A stretch of 16,778 nucleotides of DNA from TH5896 sp049578985 (GCA_049578985.1 JBAUMZ010000158.1:1-16778); one strand, 5' to 3'; counted from the first letter of the stretch, positions 6,918 to 14,235 are shown. The notes: generated from the letters alone by a model not told the origin. Program-made: numbers and translations.

Positions 6918-8004
6918 TATCTCCATCGACTAATCGATGATCCAAGCCTACCTTCTGCGCACCAAATTTTACGCTGTTACCCCAAACTTGCGCGTACTTA
7001 AAATCAGTAGTCAAGGATCGACGTATCTTCGTGCAGACGTCGCTGACGGTACATTCACTTCTTACTACGAGAGGTTCATCAAGATCTGCATCTTGACCTT
7101 TTGGCTTCAGAAAGATACGAATGAAATCCAGTTTCTGAAAGATTGCATCCCTTACAGATTCTATATTCTGGTTACCGTCTGCTGAAATAGGTATAAAGTT
7201 ATTTCCTATCCTGCTACGTATTTGCATTAGTAGAGTATTATCGACCAAGTCGATCTTGTTCATAACAACAATTGAAGGGACATAGACTCTGTTTCCGGCC
7301 AGCATGTCTATGAGTTGATCATCTGTCAACTCAGGCTCTCTTACAGTTAGCCTGCAGTTATGAACTCCATAAACTCTAAGTATATCTTTCGCAAGACTTT
7401 CTGATAGACGAGATTTTACCTGTAAATTTACCGAAATTCCACCCGTATCTGTCTTCTCTATTAAAATGTCAGGCGGTTTCTGATCTACCTTTATTCCTAT
7501 TTCAGATAATTCTCTCTTCAGAAGGTCTATATGTTGAGGTTGAAAGACATCCAGAATCAGTAAGACTAGATCGGCGGATCTTGCGACCGATAAAACTCGC
7601 TTACCTAATCCGCGACCTGAAGCCGCTCCCTCTATAATTCCTGGCATGTCAAGAATTTGAATTCTGGCACCCATGTATTCCATCATACCAGGCACCACTG
7701 TAAGGGTTGTGAACTTGTATGAACCAACTTTTGAATTGGCGTTCGTGAGCCTGTTAAGCAGTGTCGATTTCCCAACACTTGGCAGACCAATCAACACGAC
7801 TGTTCCGTCACCGGCTTTCCTCACATTGTAGCCACCGGATCTACTCTTGGAGGATACGGTCTTGCCGTGTATATCCCCCTCCATCTCCTTCTTCAGCCTG
7901 GCGATCTTTGCCTTAAGTAGGCCTATATGATGCTCAGTAGCTTTGTTTATCTGAGTTTTGTGAATTTCGTCCTGTATTGCCTTGATCTTTTCTGGGATGC
8001 CCAT
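6892..8004 (-). CDS. DRG-family GTPase with C-terminal TGS domain
   Basis: A 370-residue OBG/DRG-class GTPase, the usual DRG length. Order: N-terminal helical region rich in Lys/Glu (1-48), Gly-containing linker, G domain with P-loop GLPSVGKST (73-81), the threonine switch KFTTLTVVPG (97-106), DMPG (119-122), NKID (249-252) and SAD (274-276); an insertion at about 155-235 that in DRGs forms the extra S5D2L domain; and the TGS domain (about 294-368) ending DHRLVDGDIVSI. DRG proteins act with ribosomes in translation; the archaeal role is less defined. ATG 8004. The last residues and the stop lie in a 23-bp tandem duplication: removing one unit would give a different tail (TTKNSQTSI) of similar length, so the function should survive. 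Confidence 0.93.
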   Translation of the reverse strand: MGIPEKIKAIQDEIHKTQINKATEHHIGLLKAKIARLKKEMEGDIHGKTVSSKSRSGGYNVRKAGDGTVVLIGLPSVGKSTLLNRLTNANSKVGSYKFTTLTVVPGMMEYMGARIQILDMPGIIEGAASGRGLGKRVLSVARSADLVLLILDVFQPQHIDLLKRELSEIGIKVDQKPPDILIEKTDTGGISVNLQVKSRLSESLAKDILRVYGVHNCRLTVREPELTDDQLIDMLAGNRVYVPSIVVMNKIDLVDNTLLMQIRSRIGNNFIPISADGNQNIESVRDAIFQKLDFIRIFLKPKGQDADLDEPLVVRSECTVSDVCTKIRRSLTTDFKYAQVWGNSVKFGAQKVGLDHRLVDGDIVSITKKS

Positions 8005-8170
8005 CTTTTTAGCGATTAATTTTCGTTACTTCTTCACAATCAGTCGCAAATGATTCAAATCGTGACGATTTCACCCTGGCAAGGGCAAATGGATAGCTGC
8101 AAAACAAGATCAAATTCGATAAAGAGTTTGAACAGACGATCAATTCAGATATCTATAACTGAAAAATGGT

Positions 8171-8178
8171 AATATAAG
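8171..8178 (+). promoter_or_regulatory. TATA-like box for the small membrane protein
   Basis: AATATAAG lies 47-54 bp before the GTG at 8225, which would give a short leader of about 20 nt. It is the best archaeal TATA match in this divergent gap. Confidence 0.4.
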
Positions 8179-8224
8179 TTTGGTAGCAATTTGTTATCTT
8201 CTTGAAAAATGACTAAGCATTGCA

Positions 8225-8503
8225 GTGCAAAGACCATTAGGTGGAGTTTTGTCTAAGCTCTATGCTTATCCAATTGGTTGGAATACTGTCCATTATGACA
8301 CAAGGGTTTCATACAAGACCTCTCTCGCGTTCGTCATTGGCCTAGCCGCTTCCATGTTAGTTACCGCATTCGTTAATTGGTATTGGGTTCTTTCTTCCGA
8401 CCCGAAGCCTCTCAGCACTTTCAGTAAAGGTGGATCCTTGCACGGTAACCTTCATGGAAATACTACCTCTAACTTCAAGTACGGTGAGTTGATTTCACAG
8501 TAA
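8225..8503 (+). CDS. Small single-pass membrane protein, unidentified
   Basis: A 92-residue protein starting at GTG 8225, the only start before a stop at 8210. After about 30 polar residues it has one clear membrane helix, SLAFVIGLAASMLVTAFVNW (33-52), and a hydrophilic tail of about 40 residues rich in Ser, Gly, His and Asn with one N-T-T sequon (79-81). The short N-terminus carries more positive charge before the helix, suggesting the tail faces outside. No family recognised. It is divergent from the DRG gene and converges on the gene ending near 8554. Confidence 0.6.
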   Translation: MQRPLGGVLSKLYAYPIGWNTVHYDTRVSYKTSLAFVIGLAASMLVTAFVNWYWVLSSDPKPLSTFSKGGSLHGNLHGNTTSNFKYGELISQ

Positions 8504-8523
8504 TAGCCCCGATCCATCTGGCT

Positions 8524-8553
8524 TACAAGGGCTATCTATCTATCTAGCTTGTA
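8524..8553. terminator. Hairpin between convergent genes
   Basis: TACAAG (8524-8529) and CTTGTA (8548-8553) pair, with a further CTA/TAG step after a 2-nt bulge; the loop holds a CTAT tetranucleotide repeat. It begins 20 bp after the plus-strand gene and directly abuts the TAA (8554-8556) of the out-of-frame tail of the minus-strand gene. It may serve as a shared 3'-end structure. Confidence 0.45.
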
Positions 8554-8727
8554 TTATGTCCAGTTGATTTCAGGGGGTCTCAGCTCGAATCCGCCAAAAG
8601 GTTCTACTACTGTATGATTCATCTCCATATTTCCAGAAACTTCAGAGTAGTGCACATTGCCAATGTCACACTAAAACACGCCATTAACTTCCATGGCATT
8701 GCCGGTAAACGCGGACCAGGAAGCCGT
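8554..8727 (-). pseudogene. Out-of-frame 3' continuation of the gene at 8619-9176
   Basis: In the frame one base away from the annotated gene, the minus strand encodes a very protein-like tail: NTASWSAFTGNAMEVNGVF, then TAG (8671-8673), then 38 codons including NVHYSEVSGNMEMNHTVVEP (5-24 of that piece) and ending EINWT with TAA at 8554. Two related-looking segments, GNAMEVNGVF and GNMEMNHTVV, suggest repeated beta hairpins. A single-base shift near 8725 plus one C-to-T change (CAG to TAG) would join it to the upstream gene and give about 206 residues. The hairpin just after TAA supports 8554 as the original end. Sequencing error is an alternative. Confidence 0.5.
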
Positions 8728-9176
8728 ATTTGATGGTCATCAACAATTTGAGAAATATAATCTCGAACTTTTGAGTTCCAAATTTTATACTCAATGCTAT
8801 GTTTTTTCAATATAGACTCCAACTCATATATTACAGGGCACCTGACGGAAGTAAGGTGTTGAATATACCTTCTTGATACTTCAACTTCACCTTTGATGGC
8901 GATTAGTCCTTGTTGATGTACATCGATTAATCTTACATGCATCTCCCAGGGTTTGGATAGTGACTTTGCAAAGCCACTACCAATTTGAGAAGTCATCTTA
9001 TTTTCAAATTTAACTTTCTTGAAACCCTCTGAAGTGAGCGTCCGTACTATGTCGTCTTTTTTCATTCTAACTGCAATGTACAACTGATCGAGCTCTATTT
9101 CCTCGTGCCTGATCAGAGCTTGAAGTCCTTTTACTACATTCATTCGGCGGGGATAGCTTGTAAGAAATTCAGACAT
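8619..9176 (-). CDS. Unidentified protein, 185 residues, probably frameshifted at its end
   Basis: Starts at ATG 9176 with AAGGT six bases upstream as a possible ribosome-binding site. Residues 1-75 look like a small helical, possibly winged-helix-like segment with a basic stretch (EGFKKVKFENK); residues 78-145 are mixed, with the pattern EMHVRLIDVHQQGLIAIKGE (78-97). From about residue 150 the character changes to a Pro/Leu/Met/Cys-rich tail (PGPRLPAMPWKLMAC...) that does not resemble the rest, while the neighbouring frame continues naturally. I therefore think the final 35 residues are not native. No family recognised; a regulatory role is only a guess. Confidence 0.55.
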   Translation of the reverse strand: MSEFLTSYPRRMNVVKGLQALIRHEEIELDQLYIAVRMKKDDIVRTLTSEGFKKVKFENKMTSQIGSGFAKSLSKPWEMHVRLIDVHQQGLIAIKGEVEVSRRYIQHLTSVRCPVIYELESILKKHSIEYKIWNSKVRDYISQIVDDHQIRLPGPRLPAMPWKLMACFSVTLAMCTTLKFLEIWR

Positions 9177-9236
9177 TTACCTTGATACCTTCGTAATTCA
9201 TGATGGAATATTAAAACTGTGTTATTCTAATCAACT

Positions 9237-10049
9237 CTAATCGAATGTTTGTTTCGAACCGAATGATCTCCGATAGATATCTTCTAGAGGATCTATAGCT
9301 AAATCTTGCCAATTCATCGTTTTATTATCTTCCTTCACTTTAAATCCTCTCACGACTACAACTGGCGTTGATTCAAGACTTTCGCCCATCAAAGCGACTC
9401 CTATCGAAGCTAAACCGTCTCCCACTGCTCTCATTGTCACTCTCAAAACGTTTCCGAAAAGATCCTTTTTACCACGTTCATCTATCACCGGCTTAAATCC
9501 TGATACTGCAATTGCAATTCCTGAAGTGCCTAATCTTCCAGGCATTAGACGGCTGTCAGAAATAACTACGAATATCTTGAGTTTATTCCTATTCAAAAAA
9601 TTCAGTCTAAGCCGATTGGCCGAATCAAAGGGCAGAGGCGGATACAATACTGCAGAACCCTTGGGAATATTTGATCTATCGATCCCAGCGTTAGGACACA
9701 ACATCCCGTTCTTCTTGCATAATAAGAATCCAGGAATGCCTCCATAAATCTGATCTGCCTCTCTTAAAACTAATTCCGTAAGTTTCTCATCCATTTGGAA
9801 TCTCTTCGCAATAACTTTGGCCTTATGCGAAGCTCTTAATCGGTCAATCTGAACGACCGCGCCTTCACTAATGGATACAAATTTACTTGATACTATTACG
9901 ATATCATTTTGCATGAACCGAAAATTTGTATTTGATATTGCTTCATGAAGATCAAACGGAAAAACCGTCGGTGGAAGTCTCAATGCAAAGACCTCAAATC
10001 TGCAGGCCACGTTATTAGCTTTCAAGCGTCGACTACTAATGTTGGTCAA
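9237..10049 (-). CDS. cofE: Coenzyme F420-0:L-glutamate ligase
   Basis: A 270-residue CofE-type ligase, family length. It adds gamma-linked glutamate to F420-0 with GTP and metal ions, the last step of coenzyme F420 synthesis in the cytosol. Seen: NDIVIVSSKFVSISEG (48-63), the N-terminal strand-turn of the family; CPNAGIDRSN (118-127), the substrate/metal loop; VISDSRLMPGRLGTSGIAI (162-180), matching the family's DS/T-rich loop with GT(S/T)G; and DLFGN...MRAVGDGLASIGVALMGE (197-223), then VVVVRGF. The start must be TTG at 10049, because a stop lies two codons upstream and the next ATG (residue 46) would cut into the core fold. It is divergent from leuC across 56 bp that probably holds both promoters. 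Confidence 0.88.
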   Translation of the reverse strand: MTNISSRRLKANNVACRFEVFALRLPPTVFPFDLHEAISNTNFRFMQNDIVIVSSKFVSISEGAVVQIDRLRASHKAKVIAKRFQMDEKLTELVLREADQIYGGIPGFLLCKKNGMLCPNAGIDRSNIPKGSAVLYPPLPFDSANRLRLNFLNRNKLKIFVVISDSRLMPGRLGTSGIAIAVSGFKPVIDERGKKDLFGNVLRVTMRAVGDGLASIGVALMGESLESTPVVVVRGFKVKEDNKTMNWQDLAIDPLEDIYRRSFGSKQTFD

Positions 10050-10060
10050 TACTCAGAAGG

Positions 10061-10068
10061 TTTTAATG
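10061..10068. promoter_or_regulatory. Shared AT-rich promoter element between cofE and leuC
   Basis: TTTTAATG lies 38-45 bp before the leuC GTG and, read on the other strand (CATTAAAA), 12-19 bp before the cofE TTG. In a 56-bp divergent gap it is the only TATA-like word. The assignment for leuC is more natural than for cofE. Confidence 0.3.
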
Positions 10069-10105
10069 ACGATTCCAATAAGAATCCATCTCAGGTGACT
10101 TCGGA

Positions 10106-11386
10106 GTGGGAATGACCTTAACTGAAAAGATCTTGGCGAGGGCAGCCGGAAAAGATTCCGTTGCTCCTGAAGATGTTGTGTTTGCAAAAGTTGATAAATT
10201 AATGATGCATGACGTTTCAGGCCCAGGTGTAATCAAAGTCCTAGAAGAGTGGAAAAAGAAAGGGACGATTTTGGAACGCATTTGGGACCCAAGTAAGGTA
10301 TGGGTTACAGAGGATCATTTTGTGCCAGCATCTGACAAGATATCAGCAAATAATATCATCTCCCTTTCTAAATGGACGAAGAGGTTCGGTGTAAGGAAAC
10401 ATTACAAATATGGGATGGGTCAGTACGGAATCTGTCATACGCTCTCGCATGAGGAAGCGCTAGTCCTTCCTGGTGAAGTCTATGTAGGCGGTGATTCGCA
10501 TACTAATACTACTGGAGCTTTGGGGGCCTTTGCAGCAGGCCTTGGTCACAGTGATATCGCATATGTACTCCACCATGGGAAAATCTGGTTCAAAGTTCCA
10601 GAAACGATTCTTTTCGTATTGAAAGGTCAATTGCCAGATCATGTAATGGCAAAAGATATCATCTTGCGCATAATCGGCGATATAGGAACAGAAGGTGGAA
10701 ATTACAAATGCATGCAGTTTTCTGGTGAAGTGATAGACCGGATGAATATGGAAGAAAGAATTACCCTTACAAATATGACCACGGAGGCTGGCGCTAAAAA
10801 CGGAATAATAGAACCTGATTCAGTCACAGAGAGCTACATCAGGGAGAGAACTGACTCTCCGTTTCAATGTGTACTAGGTGATGGAAATGCTGATTACTTG
10901 GACATTCACGAATATGAAGTCAATCAATTGGAACCTATTATTGCTAAACCATTCTCACCTGCGAATACTTGTACTGCGAGAGATGTTCAGGGAACAGAGA
11001 TCGACAAGGCTTATATCGGCTCTTGTACAGGGGCTAAACTTGCGGATCTTCGAGCTGCCTCACGACTTTTCAAAGGAAAAAAAGTAAAAGTTCGAACTGA
11101 AGTATTACCTGCCGCACAATCAATCTATATTTCTGCACTACGTGAAGGGCTTGTTGAGATTTTTGTTGATGCTGGCTGTGTTGTTGGTCCGCCCACTTGT
11201 GGTGCTTGCTGCGGAGCGCATATGGGAGTGTTGGGTCCAAAGGAAATTTGTATCAGTACCACGAATCGGAATTTTCCTGGGAGAATGGGTGATGTAGAAT
11301 CACAAACGTTTCTGGCGTCTCCTCTGGTGGTCGCCGCATCGGCAATAAATGGGAAGATAACTGATCCAAGGGACATTACGACATGA
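10106..11386 (+). CDS. leuC: 3-isopropylmalate dehydratase large subunit (or homoaconitase)
   Basis: A 426-residue archaeal-type aconitase-family large subunit, full length. With the small subunit it isomerises 2- and 3-isopropylmalate in leucine synthesis; close relatives act on homoaconitate in lysine synthesis. Seen: EKILARAAGK (7-16), MHDVSGPGVI (34-43), GVRKHYKYGMGQYGICH (95-111), the active-site GGDSHTNTTGALG (128-140), and the three [4Fe-4S] ligands Cys307 (GSCTGA), Cys365 and Cys368 (CGAC). GTG at 10106 gives the common MGMT start; ATG at 10112 is the alternative. Its TGA overlaps the ATG of the next gene (ATGA at 11383-11386), so the subunits are translationally coupled. Confidence 0.9.
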   Translation: MGMTLTEKILARAAGKDSVAPEDVVFAKVDKLMMHDVSGPGVIKVLEEWKKKGTILERIWDPSKVWVTEDHFVPASDKISANNIISLSKWTKRFGVRKHYKYGMGQYGICHTLSHEEALVLPGEVYVGGDSHTNTTGALGAFAAGLGHSDIAYVLHHGKIWFKVPETILFVLKGQLPDHVMAKDIILRIIGDIGTEGGNYKCMQFSGEVIDRMNMEERITLTNMTTEAGAKNGIIEPDSVTESYIRERTDSPFQCVLGDGNADYLDIHEYEVNQLEPIIAKPFSPANTCTARDVQGTEIDKAYIGSCTGAKLADLRAASRLFKGKKVKVRTEVLPAAQSIYISALREGLVEIFVDAGCVVGPPTCGACCGAHMGVLGPKEICISTTNRNFPGRMGDVESQTFLASPLVVAASAINGKITDPRDITT

Positions 11387-11895
11387 ATCACCTAGAGGGG
11401 ATTGTCCATAAATACTATCGTGATAACATTGATACGGATGTGATCGTACCTGGTCAATATCTTAAGATCCATGATCATCGAGAACTTGCAAAACACGCAA
11501 TGGAAGGCCTTGATCCTGATTTTTTTAAGAAAGTTAGCGACGGTGACTTTTTGCTTTGCGGAAGGAACTTTGGATGTGGTTCAAGCAGAGAACACGCTCC
11601 AATCGCATTGGCAAATTGTGGTATAAAGGCTATAATAGCACCCTCCTTTGCTAGGATCTTTTACAGAAATGCAGTCGATGGGGGATATTTACTTCCAATT
11701 GAGGTAGATGAGGAGACATGTCGACAAGTTGAGAATGGAAACAGAATTATCGTTGACACTCTGAACAGCAAACTGGTCAACATCACACAGGGCAGAAAAG
11801 CGTATGACATTAAGCCATTCCCCAAAATAATTGCTAGAATTATTGAGGCAGGTGGCTTGATTAATCTTGACCCTCAAAAATTGCTTGATACGTAG
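11383..11895 (+). CDS. leuD: 3-isopropylmalate dehydratase small subunit
   Basis: A 170-residue small (swivel-domain) subunit, the normal archaeal length. Seen: DNIDTDVIVPGQYL (14-27), CGRNFGCGSSREHAP (59-73) with the family's substrate-binding GSSREHA, and SFARIFYRNAVDGGYLLP (88-105). In methanogens the short loop after the N-terminal strand separates isopropylmalate from homoaconitate enzymes (YLRT is reported for homoaconitase); here it reads YLKI (26-29), with a basic third residue but no Thr, so specificity is not settled. It overlaps leuC by 4 bp and is followed 43 bp on by a hairpin. Confidence 0.9.
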   Translation: MNHLEGIVHKYYRDNIDTDVIVPGQYLKIHDHRELAKHAMEGLDPDFFKKVSDGDFLLCGRNFGCGSSREHAPIALANCGIKAIIAPSFARIFYRNAVDGGYLLPIEVDEETCRQVENGNRIIVDTLNSKLVNITQGRKAYDIKPFPKIIARIIEAGGLINLDPQKLLDT

Positions 11896-11937
11896 GTATG
11901 TGTTCTAGAGTTTCTACTCGAATGGATAGATTCATAA

Positions 11938-11957
11938 TTCTGCGTTGACGCGCAGAA
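11938..11957. terminator. Hairpin 43 bp after leuD
   Basis: TTCTGCG (11938-11944) and CGCAGAA (11951-11957) form a 7-bp stem with a 6-nt loop between leuD and the convergent gene ending at 12014. It shares a CTGCG/CGCAG core with the hairpin at 746-764, which also follows a gene by about 40 bp. Confidence 0.4.
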
Positions 11958-12013
11958 CTATTCAACATTTCATCTATGTACATCTAGTTCCTGAACATCT
12001 AATTCCTGTCCTT

Positions 12014-12613
12014 TCAAGTGGCTTGAACTTCTATCCATCCTTCCGGCAGCAGCATGTTTCCATCGCTAGGATCACCAACATTTGTGGCATATCTCCAAAG
12101 TCGAGTGCCTTTATCTGCTCGCGTGGAGAACATTATCTCATTCAGTGCCTCCATTTCATTGCTTAAACCCAAATTGCAGACCTTATTCTCATTGGTCGAA
12201 ACGCAATAACTACATTTGCTGTCTATTGTAGAAATAGTAGGATCGATACTAACAAGCGGATAGGCCTTACATGCAGCTGGTCTTTCATCATAAATAGTAC
12301 AGCGTGTTCCGCCATGGGGGGACCGCTCCGATCCATCTATCTCGAGAAACGGACAAACACTTCCGTCTCTTTCCCTTCCCATTAGCTGATAGACGAGGAT
12401 GCTTTCAGGGCCAGCTCCTTTGTCACCCATACCCACTCCTATTCTCGGGAGAATCTTGAGCTCTACTTTTCTTGCCTCCGCAAGCTGCTCAATCTTTTTC
12501 CTCTCCTTGGGGAGCAAGAGAACCCCTATTTTACCAAACTCCTTAGATGGAAAGTATTCTCTATTAATGCAACAATCGGAACAACCTTCTACACATTGGA
12601 ATTTTTTGAGCAA
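12014..12613 (-). CDS. YkgJ-type cysteine-cluster (Zn/Fe-binding) protein
   Basis: A 199-residue protein of the YkgJ family, whose members carry a conserved cysteine cluster that binds zinc or iron; the cellular role is not defined. The N-terminus begins FQCVEGCSDCC (5-15), the family signature, with further cysteines at 87 (SVCPFL), 105 (RCTIYDERPAAC, 104-115), 115, 134, 137 and 146. The RCTIYDERPAAC block is the most typical part of the family. The only start is TTG at 12613, since a TAG lies two codons upstream and no ATG precedes the first Cys motif. It converges on leuCD, and is unrelated to it in function as far as I can tell. Confidence 0.85.
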   Translation of the reverse strand: MLKKFQCVEGCSDCCINREYFPSKEFGKIGVLLLPKERKKIEQLAEARKVELKILPRIGVGMGDKGAGPESILVYQLMGRERDGSVCPFLEIDGSERSPHGGTRCTIYDERPAACKAYPLVSIDPTISTIDSKCSYCVSTNENKVCNLGLSNEMEALNEIMFSTRADKGTRLWRYATNVGDPSDGNMLLPEGWIEVQAT

Positions 12614-12776
12614 GCCCTAATCTAGTAAGATACTGTTACTAAACAGTCCTTTAAATTGTAGCTTTTTAGCAGGAATGAATCTGCCTTAACGATATTCATA
12701 ATTGCACTTCCTATGCTAGAAATCTAAAATGAGTATTGTCACTTATCGGAGAAATAATCCTATGAAAGAATGTACG

Positions 12777-12947
12777 TCAATCCCTTTCCACAGCCTCAAT
12801 ATGACATTGATGACCTCTGTGCTGTTTGTCGATGTTCGAAGCTTCTTCAGCTGAGATAGGGAACCTCCCAGTTTCCAGAGAATCTTTTCCCGGTTTTTCG
12901 AGTATCACTTCTTTACACTCATCGCAAATCAACTGCTGAAATATCAT
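12777..12947 (-). CDS. 56-residue Cys/His protein, probable zinc binder
   Basis: A short minus-strand frame from ATG 12947 to TGA 12777. It opens with a CxxC knuckle, ICDECKEVI (7-15), continues through a polar region, and closes with a His/Cys group, KQHRGHQCHIE (41-51), so C8, C11, C48 and H43/H46/H49 could bind one metal ion. No family name is offered. A TATA-like CTTATATT sits 24-31 bp upstream (12971-12978), the leaderless spacing. A competing plus-strand frame (about 41 codons from 12730) is less protein-like. The gene is divergent from the next small zinc-finger gene and follows the same orientation as the HNH and endonuclease V genes. Confidence 0.55.
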   Translation of the reverse strand: MIFQQLICDECKEVILEKPGKDSLETGRFPISAEEASNIDKQHRGHQCHIEAVERD

Positions 12948-12970
12948 TCCAGGTATCTATGAAGGAACTC

Positions 12971-12978
12971 AATATAAG
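12971..12978. promoter_or_regulatory. AATATAAG/CTTATATT TATA box in a divergent gap
   Basis: The word reads CTTATATT toward the minus-strand gene at 12947 (24-31 bp upstream) and AATATAAG toward the plus-strand gene at 13018 (40-47 bp upstream). It is the only good TATA match in the 70-bp gap and may serve one or both tiny genes. Confidence 0.4.
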
Positions 12979-13017
12979 AATAGCTTTCTTAACCCGAAAA
13001 GAATAGATACGGAACAA

Positions 13018-13197
13018 ATGAGGAAATTCATATACTTACGGCGTTTATCTATGGACAATGTCTGTGCATACTGCGGAAGAAGTTTTGAAGGAGAAAGCTG
13101 GCCACATGTTGAGGGTGACTCTAATCGAGGTGTCTCCAGAATTGAGCAATTCTGCTCCGAAGAACATAGGTCAGCATTCTTGAGGTCCAATCTATGA
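13018..13197 (+). CDS. 59-residue zinc-finger protein, TRASH/FCS-like
   Basis: A plus-strand frame from ATG 13018 to TGA 13195-13197. After a basic start (FIYLRRLSMDN) it shows VCAYCGRSFEG (15-25), a CxxC knuckle, then about 26 residues and QFCSEEHRSAFLR (44-56). This is the layout of the treble-clef TRASH/FCS fingers, where the second half is usually FCSxxC; here the last ligand is His50, not Cys. Such modules bind zinc or other metals and often contact protein or nucleic acid partners. Its last six bases overlap the end of the convergent HNH gene (CTATGA at 13192-13197 holds both stops). Confidence 0.6.
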   Translation: MRKFIYLRRLSMDNVCAYCGRSFEGESWPHVEGDSNRGVSRIEQFCSEEHRSAFLRSNL

Positions 13198-13419
13198 TTT
13201 CAGCTTACCGAACAGGCTGTCAAAGATGCCTTTCTTGTTCTCTTTTTTTTCAACTTTCTTAAAACACCCGGAGCACAAGGCGCGTAAATTTCCAGGCCTG
13301 TTGTCCTTCCTTGAGCCATTGATATGTTCAAAAAAAGCCTGCGTACTCCCATGCAATCTAATATTGCAACGCTGGCATCGATGGTGAGCCTTTTCCAGTA
13401 CTATCTGTTTAATACTCAT
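13192..13419 (-). CDS. Small HNH-like zinc protein
   Basis: From ATG 13419 a 75-residue protein: CQRC knuckle (15-18), FFEHINGSRKDNRPGNLRAL (29-48) and CSGC (49-52). The middle part is the HNH pattern (H32, then N44 in the DNR-x-x-NLR segment), but after the second CxxC, where active HNH enzymes have His (CH), this protein has Phe (CF), so nuclease activity is doubtful. A Lys-rich tail follows. The open frame extends to TTG 13503, which would add 28 residues lacking HNH character, so I prefer the ATG. It lies 106 bp after endonuclease V on the same strand; both may act on nucleic acid, but the link is only positional. Confidence 0.75.
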   Translation of the reverse strand: MSIKQIVLEKAHHRCQRCNIRLHGSTQAFFEHINGSRKDNRPGNLRALCSGCFKKVEKKENKKGIFDSLFGKLKS

Positions 13420-13525
13420 TGTTAAATGCGCGTACTTGGTTCTGTCTACACTGTCACCCGACGTGTTTCCGAAAAAAGACAATCCTTTAGTTATAATAGT
13501 CAATGCCCAAATTAAACCTTCTAGA

Positions 13526-14197
13526 TTATTTTTTCTGCCTTGACAAGTACAACGATCTGGATTTCTTCGACATAAGGTCAGCAGTCATAAGCGGTTCCGG
13601 AATTCTGCCTTCCTCTCTAAAGAGTCCTATGACAAGATTTATGGAAGTTTCCAAACTTATCTTATGCCCAACGCTGAGGTAAACGTAATTGTGGCCGTCT
13701 CCGGTTATTTTCTTCCCGCAAATATTCTGGTCAATGGACACATAGCCATCACCATCTTCTACTCCGCACAATAGCCGTTTAGCTATTCCAATCGTGGGCT
13801 TATCCACCAAAAGACCAATAAATGATGCAAGTCCCATTCGCCGAGGATGAAGTACTCCGTGGCCGTTCACTATTAATACATCAAAGGATGATTCGAGTTT
13901 CTTAAGAGTAGTAAAGATTGGGCTTGCTTCTCTTAGCATGAAATATCCTGAAATATATGGAAATTCAATGTCAGATCTAGACTCCTGTGTTTCAACAACT
14001 TCAAAAGAATTTCGGTTCATGTTAACAGCAGCACAAAATGCGCTATTCATATGATAGGACACGTCTACGCCACATACATGGCTGATTAAATAATTAGGAG
14101 TAATATCCGCGGTTATGACCAATCTTGACAAGATTCTTTGTAATTCAGCTAGCATGGGAAGAGTAGACATGAAAACTCTAGCAAGATCTATTTGCAT
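13526..14197 (-). CDS. nfi: Endonuclease V with a changed catalytic residue
   Basis: A 223-residue endonuclease V, the usual length. The family cuts DNA (or RNA) one base 3' of inosine, using Mg2+ held by three acidic residues. Seen: GVDVSYH (43-49) with Asp45, PYISGYFMLREA (80-91) with Glu90, and VLIVNGHGVLHPRRMGLAS (107-125), which matches the family's VDGHG-x-x-HPRR-x-G-x-AS block. The family has Asp where this protein has Asn111 (codon AAC at 13865-13867). VYLSVGHKISLETSINLV (172-189) follows. The other two acidic residues are kept, so the enzyme may be weakened, altered, or binding-only. ATG 14197 follows the TATA-like GGTTATAATA (14221-14230). Confidence 0.9.
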   Translation of the reverse strand: MQIDLARVFMSTLPMLAELQRILSRLVITADITPNYLISHVCGVDVSYHMNSAFCAAVNMNRNSFEVVETQESRSDIEFPYISGYFMLREASPIFTTLKKLESSFDVLIVNGHGVLHPRRMGLASFIGLLVDKPTIGIAKRLLCGVEDGDGYVSIDQNICGKKITGDGHNYVYLSVGHKISLETSINLVIGLFREEGRIPEPLMTADLMSKKSRSLYLSRQKK

Positions 14198-14220
14198 GAG
14201 GACAATTTTTAGATTTTAGA

Positions 14221-14230
14221 TATTATAACC
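14221..14230 (-). promoter_or_regulatory. TATA box for endonuclease V
   Basis: GGTTATAATA, read on the minus strand, is 24-33 bp before the ATG at 14197. This is a good archaeal TATA match and fits a leaderless transcript. Confidence 0.5.
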
Positions 14231-14235
14231 CACGT

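Noticed and set aside
11945..12166. Plus-strand 73-codon frame after leuD
   Set aside because: It overlaps the hairpin and the conserved 3' part of the YkgJ-type gene on the other strand, and its product looks random.
12730..12855. Plus-strand frame of about 41 codons opposite the 56-residue Cys/His gene
   Set aside because: The minus-strand frame has paired metal-binding motifs and a well-placed TATA box; this one has neither.
12969..13190. Minus-strand 73-codon frame
   Set aside because: It is antisense to the 59-residue zinc-finger gene, whose CxxC and FCSxxH pattern is far more convincing.
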